DNA of 64,000 bases from positions 62,001 through 126,000 of the forward strand of contig JAWNGF010000017.1 of NCBI GenBank assembly GCA_037039685.1, read 5' to 3'. The notes below the pieces were generated by a model. It ran no database searches. It was not told the origin of the DNA and saw only the letters and a program-made list of their open reading frames with translations. Shown one piece after another: positions 1 through 9,395 of the stretch. The translations under genes were made by a program, and so were the position numbers. Within the stretch, counting starts at the first letter, position 1; the number at the start of each line of letters is the position of its first letter. The stretch is from Ceratobasidium sp. AG-K (lineage: Eukaryota; Basidiomycota; Agaricomycetes; Cantharellales; Ceratobasidiaceae).

Positions 1-3000
1 AAAGGCCTCTTCAAATACACCGTCATGCCCTTTGGACTGAAGAATGCACCTTCAACATTCCAAAGAATGATGGACAACATCTTCAGGGATTTGATCAGAA
101 AAAAGATAGTAGTCTACATTGACGATATCTTGATCATCTCTAGAGGAAGAAACCAACATACCCTGGACATCAGAGAAGTCCTTGAAAAGCTGCGAAAAAG
201 CAATCTTTTTGGGAACCTCAAAAAATGCACCTTTTATGGAAAAAAGGCCGATTGGGTAGGCTTTGTTGTGGACAAAAATGGTATCTCCATGAACAAAGAC
301 AAGATCAAGACTATTCAGGAATGGCCTGTCCCAAAAACCATCAAACAGCTACAAGCTTTCATTGGCTTCTGCAACTTCTACAGGAGATTTGTGGTCTCTT
401 TCTCCTCCATCATCAAACCTTTGACTCAACTCACTCAAAAGGACCAAAAATGGGAATGGAAGGAAGCACAGCAGGAGGCTTTTGAAAACCTGAAAAAGAT
501 GATCTCAGAAGAACCAGTACTGGCACATCCAGACAAATCAAAGCAATACTTCCTGGAAACGGATGCCTCAGGAGTCGCTCTAGGAGCAATCCTTAGTCAA
601 CAACAAAACGACGGATACCTGCACCCAATTGGCTTCCTTTCCAAAAGCTTCAAGGATGCAGAATTGAATTATGACACGCACGACAAGGAGCTTTTTGCTA
701 TCATTGAGGCTTTGAGACACTGGCGCATTCACCTTGAAGGAACAAAGGAACCAGTGATCATCTACATGGACCACAAGAACCTGACCTACTGGAAGGACTC
801 TGTCAATTTCAACCAAAGACACCACAGATGGCTCCTGATGCTAGCAAGTTACAATTGCAAAATCCACTACCGGCCTGGGAAGATGTCGGAAAAACCGGAT
901 ATTCTCTCTAGAAGAAGCGACCATGGGGATATTGCATCTGCAGAACAAACTATGATCTCCGCCAAAAGATTCAAGGGCTTTGCTGCCATGATGGGATCAG
1001 ACCTCATGACTGAGCTCAAAGAGGCACAGGAAGAGGACGAAGCCTTGCAAACCTTGATTGCCAGCACAAAGGACAAAGAGGCCCTCCCGCCTTCCATGAA
1101 GAAACAATTCAAAGACTACAAATGGGAGGAAAACCTCCTGTGGTATCAAGGAAGAATTGTCGTCCCTGATGAAAAAGACATCAAGCTGAAGCTACTACAA
1201 CTACATCACAACACACCCATGGCTGGGCACCAAGGACAAGCTAGGACCTTGGAACTTCTTGCAAGACAATACTATTGGCCCGGCATGAAAAGCCAAGTGA
1301 ATCGCTTCGTTGAAAGCTGCAAAATCTGCCAAAGGGGAAAGGGAAGCAAAGGACACTTGCTGCTCAAACCCTTACCCATCCCAGAAAAGCCCTGGGAAAA
1401 CATCACTTACAATTTTATTGTGAAACTACCAAAATCAAAAGGATTTGACAGTGTCCTTGTTGTGGTAGATTGCTTTTCTAGAATGGCACATTTCATCACT
1501 TGCAACAAAGCCACCAACTTGGAACAACTTGCCGACATCTTCATCAAAGAAGTATGGCGACTCCATGGTTTCCCAAAAACCACAGTCTCTGATAGAGGAA
1601 GTACTTTCAAATCTCACTTCCTGGAAGCAGTGTACAGAAGACTCAATATCCAACCTACCTTCAGCACGGCCTTCCATCCTGAAACTGATGGCCTTGCGGA
1701 AAAAACAAACCAGTGGCTAGAAGGTTGGTTGAGAATATTCTGCAACCATTGCCAGGACGACTGGGCCAAATGGCTACCTATCGCGGAATTCTGCCACAAC
1801 AACCACAGAAATCGCATCACAAACAAGTCACCCTTCGAAATTGTCTATGGAATGACTCCAAAATGGACCATTGAGGATTACATGACTCAATCTCTGGAAG
1901 GCAACAAATGGACAAACAATATGAAAACTGTGTGGGAAGAAGCAAAAGCTATGATGGAGTACCATCAGACAAGGGAAGAACTTCCAAAAACAATCTACAA
2001 AGAAGGAGACAACGTGTGGCTTTTGACCACCAATATCAAAACTAGGCGCCCAAGCAAGAAGCTTGATGACAAAAAGACTGGCCCCTTTGTTGTCAAAAAA
2101 CATATCTCTTCGCACGCCTACCAACTTGACCTCCCCAAATCCATGAGAATACATGATGTCTTCCATGGAAACATGTTGACTCACTACAAAGAAGATGTAG
2201 ATTTCCATTGGAACCAACCCCGACCTCCGCCGATTGTTACGGAAGAAGGGGAGGAGGAATACAAAGTAGAAAGGATCATTGATTGTCATCAAGACCCTGA
2301 TGGGCTGAAATACCACATCAGATGGAAAGGTTATGGACCTCTAGAAGACATGGAAGAACGAGCAGAAAAATTTGCCGATATGACTCCAGTGATGAGAAAG
2401 TTCCAGAAGGACTTTCCCACTGGCCCTCTTCCTCCGAATTTCAAACCACAGGAACACAAAAAGATGAGAGGAAAGGCAGCTGAAGTCCTCATCCCAGCTA
2501 CTCAGCCTACCACTTCCAGTCCGCTCTTAGCCTACTCCCCACACACTCAACAAAAAACCTCTTCTTCTCTGTCGCAATGGCCCCCATCTGCTCCAACAAT
2601 GCTGCCACCGCCGCTTGCCTTGCCTCCTACAGGCTCAGTGCTGCCTATGGCAAGGCCATCAGGGCCGGCGGACCTGGTGAGTTCGCCGTCAACTGCAGGC
2701 CTACAGCGCCCTGGTCCCTCAAAGAGGCTAGGAAACTGGCCAACGATCTCAAGCCCAGGGTTCACCTTGGCTACATCCCCCTTGCCAAGCAAGGCGACCT
2801 CAAGTGGGACAAGGAACAGAAGTCCCTCATCCACCCCCAACTTGGCTCCCTCCTCTGGGTCAGCCACCCCAACTCCCGGCCCGCTGACCCCACCGACATT
2901 GGCCGCAGCAAGTATTACCACTGCCAAGGCTGCGTCGGACTCACCGTCCGCGATGTGGTTACCAAGAGCGCAGACGCCTGGAATAGGGACACCGGCTACA

Positions 3001-3618
3001 AGTGGCAAGGGGACAAGTGGTTCAAGCGCAAAACCAACCCCCGCCTTGCCCTTGCCAATGGAGGGCATGCCAATAGTGACGGCATCTGGTGGAGCAACTG
3101 CTCTTACGACTTCACCAGTGGATGGCCCGCCCCTTGTGAGTGGCAAAAGAAGCCTGAATGTCCAGTTGCTGACAACACCTACTGTGAACCCCCTTTCAAC
3201 ATTGTCAACTGGACAGCTCAAGAAGCCAACCTGGAGTCAGGTGAGATCAAGGAGGAGGCGATCGATGTCCCTCCCCCTCCCCATATCACTGACAAAGAGG
3301 CAGAACAAATGGAGAGGGAGTGGAACACAACCTGGGACAGGGCCCGGGAAAATGTCAAGGCCCTCATCGCCGACGTCAGGCAGGCAATTGCCAACCTCAA
3401 GCCCCATCCTCCCGCCAATCGCCTGCCTTGCGACACCAACGTCCTGGAGGCCTACCGCCTTGTCCAGTGCGGATCCTGGAAGGTCGACCAGCTCAACAAA
3501 TGGCTTGACCACCAACAAGAGCAGTGGGCACTCCGAGAGCAGCAAGAGCTTGAGTGCTTGCAGCAACAACACCAGGAGGAGCTCAACAAGCTCTACCAGG
3601 AGAAATGGGACCACATGA
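1..3618 (+). CDS. Ty3/gypsy pol polyprotein (RT-RNase H-integrase-chromodomain), 5' partial
   Basis: The reading frame is open from the window edge. The RT palm with the YIDDIL catalytic motif is near 110-135. RNase H follows with ETDASG near 556-576 and a DHKNLTYW segment near 770-790. Integrase has an H-H-C-C zinc finger near 1200-1340, then a catalytic core with VVVDCFSRMAHF near 1460-1500, DRG near 1590 and a final Glu near 1690. A chromodomain with YKVERIID...YHIRWKGYG spans about 2260-2430, which would target integration to marked heterochromatin. The frame stays open for about 390 more codons after the chromodomain, but that tail is a monotonous Ser/Pro/Thr mixture. From 2577 on it overlaps a better-looking protein in another frame, so the true C-terminus may be functionally near 2500. 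Confidence 0.93.
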   Translation, partial: KGLFKYTVMPFGLKNAPSTFQRMMDNIFRDLIRKKIVVYIDDILIISRGRNQHTLDIREVLEKLRKSNLFGNLKKCTFYGKKADWVGFVVDKNGISMNKDKIKTIQEWPVPKTIKQLQAFIGFCNFYRRFVVSFSSIIKPLTQLTQKDQKWEWKEAQQEAFENLKKMISEEPVLAHPDKSKQYFLETDASGVALGAILSQQQNDGYLHPIGFLSKSFKDAELNYDTHDKELFAIIEALRHWRIHLEGTKEPVIIYMDHKNLTYWKDSVNFNQRHHRWLLMLASYNCKIHYRPGKMSEKPDILSRRSDHGDIASAEQTMISAKRFKGFAAMMGSDLMTELKEAQEEDEALQTLIASTKDKEALPPSMKKQFKDYKWEENLLWYQGRIVVPDEKDIKLKLLQLHHNTPMAGHQGQARTLELLARQYYWPGMKSQVNRFVESCKICQRGKGSKGHLLLKPLPIPEKPWENITYNFIVKLPKSKGFDSVLVVVDCFSRMAHFITCNKATNLEQLADIFIKEVWRLHGFPKTTVSDRGSTFKSHFLEAVYRRLNIQPTFSTAFHPETDGLAEKTNQWLEGWLRIFCNHCQDDWAKWLPIAEFCHNNHRNRITNKSPFEIVYGMTPKWTIEDYMTQSLEGNKWTNNMKTVWEEAKAMMEYHQTREELPKTIYKEGDNVWLLTTNIKTRRPSKKLDDKKTGPFVVKKHISSHAYQLDLPKSMRIHDVFHGNMLTHYKEDVDFHWNQPRPPPIVTEEGEEEYKVERIIDCHQDPDGLKYHIRWKGYGPLEDMEERAEKFADMTPVMRKFQKDFPTGPLPPNFKPQEHKKMRGKAAEVLIPATQPTTSSPLLAYSPHTQQKTSSSLSQWPPSAPTMLPPPLALPPTGSVLPMARPSGPADLVSSPSTAGLQRPGPSKRLGNWPTISSPGFTLATSPLPSKATSSGTRNRSPSSTPNLAPSSGSATPTPGPLTPPTLAAASITTAKAASDSPSAMWLPRAQTPGIGTPATSGKGTSGSSAKPTPALPLPMEGMPIVTASGGATALTTSPVDGPPLVSGKRSLNVQLLTTPTVNPLSTLSTGQLKKPTWSQVRSRRRRSMSLPLPISLTKRQNKWRGSGTQPGTGPGKMSRPSSPTSGRQLPTSSPILPPIACLATPTSWRPTALSSADPGRSTSSTNGLTTNKSSGHSESSKSLSACSNNTRRSSTSSTRRNGTT

Positions 3619-3701
3619 ACGAGGTCCTTGAGTTGGACATGTGCAACCTTGCGGAACGGGTTGGTTGGTTGGAGCTAAAAGAATGGGTTGCCTGCAGATA
3701 G
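2577..3701 (+). CDS. Extra 3' ORF of the gypsy element, overlapping pol
   Basis: This 374-codon ORF starts at an ATG and lies in a different frame from pol, overlapping its last 1,042 bases. Unlike the pol tail it has normal protein composition: aromatic residues, paired Cys near KYYHCQGC, several WxN/WxG segments, and a Gln/Glu-rich predicted coiled coil in the last 90 residues. It ends just upstream of the polypurine tract and LTR, the position of an env-like or accessory ORF in some Ty3 elements. I see no signal peptide or transmembrane span, so an envelope role is unsupported. I recall similar ORFs in Rhizoctonia gypsy elements but know no function. It needs a subgenomic RNA, re-initiation or frameshifting to be translated. 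Confidence 0.7.
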   Translation: MAPICSNNAATAACLASYRLSAAYGKAIRAGGPGEFAVNCRPTAPWSLKEARKLANDLKPRVHLGYIPLAKQGDLKWDKEQKSLIHPQLGSLLWVSHPNSRPADPTDIGRSKYYHCQGCVGLTVRDVVTKSADAWNRDTGYKWQGDKWFKRKTNPRLALANGGHANSDGIWWSNCSYDFTSGWPAPCEWQKKPECPVADNTYCEPPFNIVNWTAQEANLESGEIKEEAIDVPPPPHITDKEAEQMEREWNTTWDRARENVKALIADVRQAIANLKPHPPANRLPCDTNVLEAYRLVQCGSWKVDQLNKWLDHQQEQWALREQQELECLQQQHQEELNKLYQEKWDHMNEVLELDMCNLAERVGWLELKEWVACR

Positions 3702-3741
3702 GTCCAGGCGCTCCACTACCTGGCCCTATGTGGGGGGGCAA

Positions 3742-4231
3742 TGTTGTGACCTGTCCCGCCCTCTGTCTCTCTTTCTGCAGACTCATGGCTTGTACCGGCG
3801 CCTTACGCGCCTCTTCTGTATAGATGTGCCCTCTCCCTTGTTTAGTGAGGTGTATGGATGATGTGTCACCATGAGTCATATGACTCATGCTGTTTTCTAT
3901 TGGCTGGCCTGCGCAGCCCCCTTTATGACTCAGACTTTGACTCAGACAAGTGACTCATGTATGTACTATGACTCACTTGTTTTCTGAGTATATATACTGG
4001 CTTGCAAGCATGGTCATCCCCAGCTTGCTTTGCCTCGTCAACTCTCCCTGCAGTGTGTGATCAGAGGCATTTGGCTACTTAGCCACTACAGCAGCCACTT
4101 GGGATTTGGAGCTAGGACTTCTACTTAGAAGCTAGCAATTTCCCTTAGCGATTTAGTCTACTTAGACTTATTGCTCACAGTCAACAAGGCGATTAGCAGT
4201 TGTCAACTCTACTACTTAGCAGGTTGCAACA
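3742..4231 (+). repeat. 3' LTR of the gypsy element
   Basis: The 490-bp LTR starts TGTTGTGACC right after a G-rich polypurine tract and ends GGTTGCAACA, giving the expected TG...CA ends and a TGTTG/CAACA inverted repeat. It contains a TATA-like run at about 3989-3997. The 5' partner is outside the window, so LTR identity and insertion age cannot be estimated here. Confidence 0.85.
3871..3975 (+). promoter_or_regulatory. Cluster of six TGACTCA/TGAGTCA motifs in the LTR
   Basis: Perfect 7-mers occur at 3872-3878, 3881-3887, 3926-3932, 3938-3944, 3951-3957 and 3969-3975. The first two form a perfect 18-bp palindrome at 3871-3888. The cluster ends about 14 bases before the TATA-like run. TGACTCA is the classical binding site of Gcn4/AP-1-type bZIP factors, so the element's U3 promoter may answer to amino-acid starvation (Cpc1/Gcn4) or another bZIP pathway. 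The binding role is inferred from motif identity alone. Confidence 0.7.
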
Positions 4232-4580
4232 AGGGGTGGTTCAAAGTGTCACTCAAAGGGGATGTTTTGACAAGACAAAACAAGCTGGGGTTACCAGGCT
4301 TGTTGGTCCTCTATATATATTCAGAAACAGACCAAGTCATACATGACACAGCCACACGAGTCAAACATAAAAGCCAGTCAGGAGTGTCCAAGTGAGTCAT
4401 GCTGTATGAACAGACATGACTCGTACAAAGCACAGCCGCGTTACACAATGTAACAGGGTAACCACAAGAAGGTGGCAACACAGCACAGGAAAAGACAAAC
4501 AACATATAAACAGGACGCAGACACAAGGACAGACGGGTGAGGCACAAGACGAGTCCGATGGAGTGAGCTGGCTCACGACA
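4232..4580 (-). repeat. Inverted, diverged LTR relic of the same gypsy family
   Basis: Read on the minus strand this stretch begins TGTCGTGAGCC at 4580, close to the TGTTGTGACC start of the forward LTR. It also has a TATATATA run followed by a block (about 4321 down to 4261) that matches the forward LTR at 3989-4050, including the shared piece CCCCAGCTTG. It carries one TGAGTCA motif. It stops where the forward element begins, so the younger element probably inserted into or next to it. Alignment by eye is patchy. Confidence 0.6.
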
Positions 4581-4581
4581 A

Positions 4582-5421
4582 GATCTTAGCGATGCAAAAA
4601 ATGCTCATTCGCCCATGTCGCATACCACTCCAACCATAGAACCTGCCTCTGATGTTTGGGACAACTATCCATTTGCAACAATGATTGGTCACATCCTTTG
4701 GGTAGCTCGTTGCTGTCGCCCCGACATTACATTTGTTGTCAACCTTCTAGCCCGATTCACCGCCAAATACAATCAAACTCATGTCGGTGTCCTAAAGCGC
4801 TGTTTCCGTTACCTCAACAGCACGGCATCAAAAGGAATCACTTACCACGGTTGAGGACCCTTTGAAGAAGTCGCCTACACCAATGCTTCTTTTGCTTCTG
4901 AATACGAGTCATTCTCTGTCTCTGGATGCATTGTTATGCTAGGTGGTGGCCCGATAATGTGGTCTTCCAAGAAACAGAAGACAATCTCGATTTCGACTAT
5001 GGAAGCCGAATTCCATGCACTTGCCCACGCCACTCAAGAAGTTCTTTGGCTCCGGCACTTTCTAAACGGCCTTGGAATCGACATTTCCCGTCCAACTACA
5101 ATTTTAATCGATAATCAGGCCACAATCGACTATGTTAACAGCCCCACTCATTGCTCTCGTGCCAAACACATTTCGACACGCTATAACTTCGTTCGAGACT
5201 ATTATCGACAAGGTTTCATTACCCTTGGTTATATTCCATCGAAAGACAACCTCGCCGACGCATTTACAAAGCCGCTTCCGTACCCACAGCACTGGTACCT
5301 CGCTAACTCATATATGGGACTTAATCACGTATCCTCAAAGACGGCCTTAGGCGATCACTTCCCCCGTGAACAAGAGAATCAAGATCTCCACACCTGCTTC
5401 GAGCAAATGTGCATCGAGTAA
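4582..5421 (+). pseudogene. Ty1/copia pol remnant (end of RT and RNase H)
   Basis: One frame encodes the C-terminal end of a copia polyprotein. It covers the post-RT segment with DAKNAHSP and PDITFVVNLLARF, then RNase H with MEAEFHALAHA, a DNQATIDYV segment, KHISTRYNFVRD and KDNLADAFTKPLP. A TGA at 4852-4854 interrupts the frame between the two parts. The 5' side is cut off at the end of the inverted LTR relic at 4580. Only about 840 bases of a pol of over 4 kb remain, so it is dead. Its own polypurine tract and LTR follow directly. Confidence 0.9.
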
Positions 5422-5448
5422 ACGCTCTGGCTCGTTGAGGGGGAGTAT

Positions 5449-5722
5449 TGAGAATCAAATGGAATCGAATCGAATGTACACGTACTACTTACTGAATATG
5501 TACGATTGACTGGCTGTATGCTGACTGATTATTCTCGTGCTGACTGAGAGTACACATATTCGTGTTACTAATTGTTCTTTCACTCTCGTTCTATGTTCTA
5601 CGCCCACATGTATATAAAGTCGACTGCGTATTCGCTATATACATCACCCTTGTAGTCCTACTTCCACTGCGCGGCTTAGCTAAGAAGCTCATTGAGTGCG
5701 GAACGTTTCCGGTAATATCTCA
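5449..5722 (+). repeat. 3' LTR of the copia remnant
   Basis: A GAGGGGGAG purine tract precedes TGAGA at 5449, and the element ends TCTCA at 5722, giving a 274-bp LTR with a 5-bp terminal inverted repeat. A TATATAAAG box lies near 5610. Position and ends fit a copia 3' LTR. Confidence 0.75.
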
Positions 5723-5885
5723 ATAAGTAGCGCTAGTCCTAGGGTCCAGTCACGGCGAGATCATAAATCCGAAGCCACGTGAGATCAGCACACAGCCCTT
5801 GCCAGCCGCCCTCAGACTTCGCAAGATACAACAGCATCGCATACCCTTCCAGCGAGGACTCGCGCAACGCACCTTGGATGCTAGG

Positions 5886-8800
5886 ATGATCATACTTCCA
5901 GGGCATCACTCCCAAAAACAGAGAAAACCTGCTTCAGTGGTAGAAGAAGGGGACCCGACTGCTGGTCCTTCAACCAAGACGGTAAATGTGGTGAAGCACC
6001 ATCATTTTCCGAGTAACCCCGATAGTCGTGCTAAAGAATACCAGGAACCTAAGGTTTCCAAAGAGAGCGAAGTGCCGACTCATACACTATCGGGCCGGCA
6101 CCAAATCGGCGCTAAGGCCCCCCTAGAAGCAGGACCAGTAAATGACACCAGTATTGTTGGAACATAAGAGCTGAGTCTCATTGTTCACAGGGGGGCAGTG
6201 CAACACGTAATGAGTTCGACGAGTACGGAGCGGAGCTGGAGCCAGAAGCTCGAGTGTGGAAAACATATGTCAAGGAAGCAGACCGGTTTGACGCCGAGAA
6301 AGTTGAGGAGTGGAACAAGTGCGTTGCGTTATTCAGGTTGACATATGCACATATTGATGGCGTATTTTCGGAAATTAGATCGCTGGATGTTATACTGAGT
6401 GAGTGTGAAAACCAAGTCACCCCTCTCGGGTACTAACCGAGCGAATTATCGGGTCATAGTTTTTGTGAGCATGCAAAGATTGGCGGAAATGACGATACTA
6501 ACAGGCACTGTAGGCTGCATTATTCTCCGCTATATCCACTGCGTAAGTTTGGTCATCTATCAGGCACTATATTCATTTATTGAGAGCATTCTTCCCGAAG
6601 GTTCGTGATGGAGAGCGCAAAAAGACTACAAGAAGACGTAGGAGAAAGCTCCGCCCAGACCTTGACACTCATATCGCAAACATTGCTTGCCATCGCAAAT
6701 AACACTCAACCCCTCGCGCCGCCTGAATCGACGTTCTCGACTCAGGCTAACAAGCAATTTACGGCCAGTAATTCAGCCATCTGCATCAATACTCTTTGGT
6801 TTTTATCGCTCAGCATTAGTGTAGCAGTGTCATTGATTGCGATGCTCGCCAAGGAATGGTGTCATCAGTTCATGTCAGGGCGCACTGGTCAGCCAGGAGC
6901 ACAGGCAAAAAGGCGACAGGAACGATGGGATGCACTTCAGCATTGGAAAATGCCCGAGGTCCTGGTGTTTCTACCATCACTGATTCACCTTGCTCTTTGT
7001 GGGTATTCATTTGACCGTGAACTACCCGCCTAACTAATGTAGCACTCAACAAGCAGTACTGTTCGCTATCGGTCTTTGCATATATCTCTGGGAGCTTCAT
7101 CTTGGTGTAGCCATACCCGTCGTGGCCGTGACAGCGGGGGCAACGAGCGTATATGCGGCCTCAACTGTCCTACCCTTCTTGTACCACTTATGCCCCTACA
7201 CTACGACAGCTTCAAGGTTCCTCATGTCGCTCTTGAATACCTTATCTGGAAGCTCGGGCCGTGGCCCGACCGCCTGGGCACTAGACCTGACCGTGACCCA
7301 AGCGTTGTGCTGGCTGATTGAAAAGTGTGAAGACCCTCGATCAGTGGACATTGCACTGCAAGCAATCGCTGGCGCAGGCGAGACTCTACCCCTGGGTCCC
7401 TTGGAGAAATGCGAAGCAGACAAAATGATGTGCCAGCGGCTGGTGGCTAGGAGTACCTATCACGGAAATTACGAGACAGTCACTGAACTATATGCACGGG
7501 GATTTACCATGATGCACCCTCCTATCAGCAATCCAGATAATGAGAAGGAAATCTACAATGACGTAAATAATCTTAGAAGCAAGATACGCAACCTACAGGT
7601 GGTCATGGAAAGGTATGAGGCTCAGCCGTAGTTTAATCAACTTCCGTTCTGTTTTAGCTGATCATGGTTTCATATCTCCCATAACCTAGGGAGGTCGCAT
7701 GTCTCCTTGCAGTGCAAGAATTTGCGCCAACGCGGTATAACCTCTCTGCGCTAAGGGTTGGGAGTATGGCTGCCTCGCATTGTCTTCAATCACTGAGCTA
7801 CGAGGACCAAACATATATTCTTGCCGCGTTAGGGCCTGCTATGGATCTTCTCGACCTCTTTGGTCAGGAATCAAGTGTATTGCATCCAGCTTCGCTCAAG
7901 TCTTTGCTTATCGGTACCGGAATGCTATTCTCGTGTTCGCTAGTTCACGGAGCACCATCGGCGGTGCGCTCATACGCAATGCGTCTACTACATGCCAGTA
8001 ATAACTCCAAACTTCTTGCCGTCCCACTGACCTCGCTTGCGCTCGCCCAATCTGACTATCCCGGCTGGACGCATCCTCCGCCGCTGGGGCCTGCAGCACG
8101 CGCGGAGCGAGCCATCGAGGCCATGACATACCACGCCTCCTTGTCCGATGATCGGATAGATGAATACTTTACTTTCTTTGGATCACTCGGCCTTCTTCTA
8201 CACGCATCGGAGTATCATCTCGGCTCTGAAGACATTGCGGCCCTCACAAGCAGGTTTGAGCATGCATATTGGGTTGGAGATGATTTACCCAGTTCGGATG
8301 TTCATATCCACACACTCCCCCAACCACTTAGCGTTCACGCATTTACTTTGCAGGCTATCACCAGTAGACTCACAAACCCGAAGCAACTAGACGCCATTTG
8401 GGAGACCCAGGAATCCGCCCAAGCGCTGCTAACTATGCTATATAACTGTCAGAGCGGACACGGGTTATTGGGCAAGCCAACTCCTCAAGTCTACGTCTTT
8501 CTGGTTGAGTTGCTCGCCCGTAATATTGTGCCTGAACCCCTCTGGAATTTGTCCTACTGGTACTCCCATCCTGAATGGACCCCTGAACTGGTGTCATTGA
8601 TTCAGAGTCGAAATATCCTACCGCTCTTGATCAACTTACTTCACGCCGCCAACCAGGAATCGAGAACCATGGCCATGGCGCAGTTACTCCTCCTCACAAA
8701 GCTCGCCTTGCGCGGCTTGAACGACTCTCCTGAAGCCTCAATCCTGGTGGGAAACTGGTTCCAGCGCGAAGAACCTTGCAATTTGCGCCAATGTTTAGAG

Positions 8801-8953
8801 TCGATTGAAGAGCGCCTTAGCCACACGCTGTCTGGGCCACAGGATTATGTCGACAATTGTATTACCTACTTCGTCCGTCGGGTTCTGGAAGACAGTTCAC
8901 GTGTGCCGTCACCATCACCATCATCGTCGTTGGCAATACCCGAGGATTTATAA
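5886..8953 (+). CDS. DUF6535-type multi-pass membrane protein
   Basis: I recognise the basidiomycete DUF6535 pattern: a charged DEYGAELEPEARVWKTYVKEAD block near 6210-6290, then ICINTLWFLSLSIS, AMLAKEWCHQF, and a hydrophobic stretch with IGLCIYLWELHLGVAIPVV. Exons by splice signals are 5886-6137, 6191-6318, 6379-about 6397, 6514-6542, 6601-6998, 7057-7612 and 7690-8953, in phase except at one junction. The third exon should join the fourth inside VIL-(VF)-AALFSAI, but no GT donor keeps the frame, so there is probably a one-base defect or an unusual splice. At least three membrane spans lie between 6770 and 7200. The soluble C-terminal 400 residues look helical. The start is uncertain: 5886 is the first ATG of the first exon. 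Function is unknown. Confidence 0.75.
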
Positions 8954-9395
8954 ATTCAATTGTTTCGGACACATAAAAATGAAGCATGTTTCGCACATTA
9001 GAAACCAACTCCAGTTAGCACACCATTCGGTCCCAGCCACGGGTTGTATCATGTGCTCGGTTTTGTATACTCATACCCAAAATCACCTCTGGATATATCT
9101 GCGCTTAATTTAACTAAAATTAGTGTCGTTGGCAAACTGCAGCTTCAGTCTCCAAAAGCGGAATACAACATTTAAGCGCCCGTATTACGTAACATACTAC
9201 CAGAACAACAAGCAGCTATGAAATTAATCGTACTATAAGTTTACACATCTCAACACGCTACAACTAAATCGAATGCATAAAAACATAAACCACAAACAGG
9301 ATAAGCTAATGTTACAAGTCCGATACCCAACCATGTGCTGTACGCATGTCATGTCATCACATACTCTGGATCAAAGAGATCAAGAACCTCGGTGT
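8954..9395. other. Convergent 3' intergenic region
   Basis: This AT-rich spacer lies between the converging DUF6535-type gene and MADS-box gene. I see no coding signal, tRNA or repeat in it. Confidence 0.6.

Larger units (their letters stand above)
1..4231 (+). mobile_element. Ty3/gypsy chromovirus, 3' part including 3' LTR
   Basis: This is the 3' portion of an LTR retrotransposon that enters the window inside its reverse transcriptase. In order it carries RT, RNase H, integrase and a chromodomain, then an extra overlapping ORF, a polypurine tract (about 3730-3741) and one LTR starting TGTTG and ending CAACA. RT before integrase and a chromodomain after integrase place it among Ty3/gypsy chromoviruses. 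The coding part shows no stop or frameshift in the window, so the copy may be young. The 5' LTR and gag lie outside the window. Confidence 0.93.

Noticed and set aside
2547..3221. A 224-codon minus-strand ORF opposite the gypsy element tail
   Set aside because: Its Gly/Val/Pro-rich, motif-free sequence is the antisense shadow of the GC-rich overlapping plus-strand ORFs.
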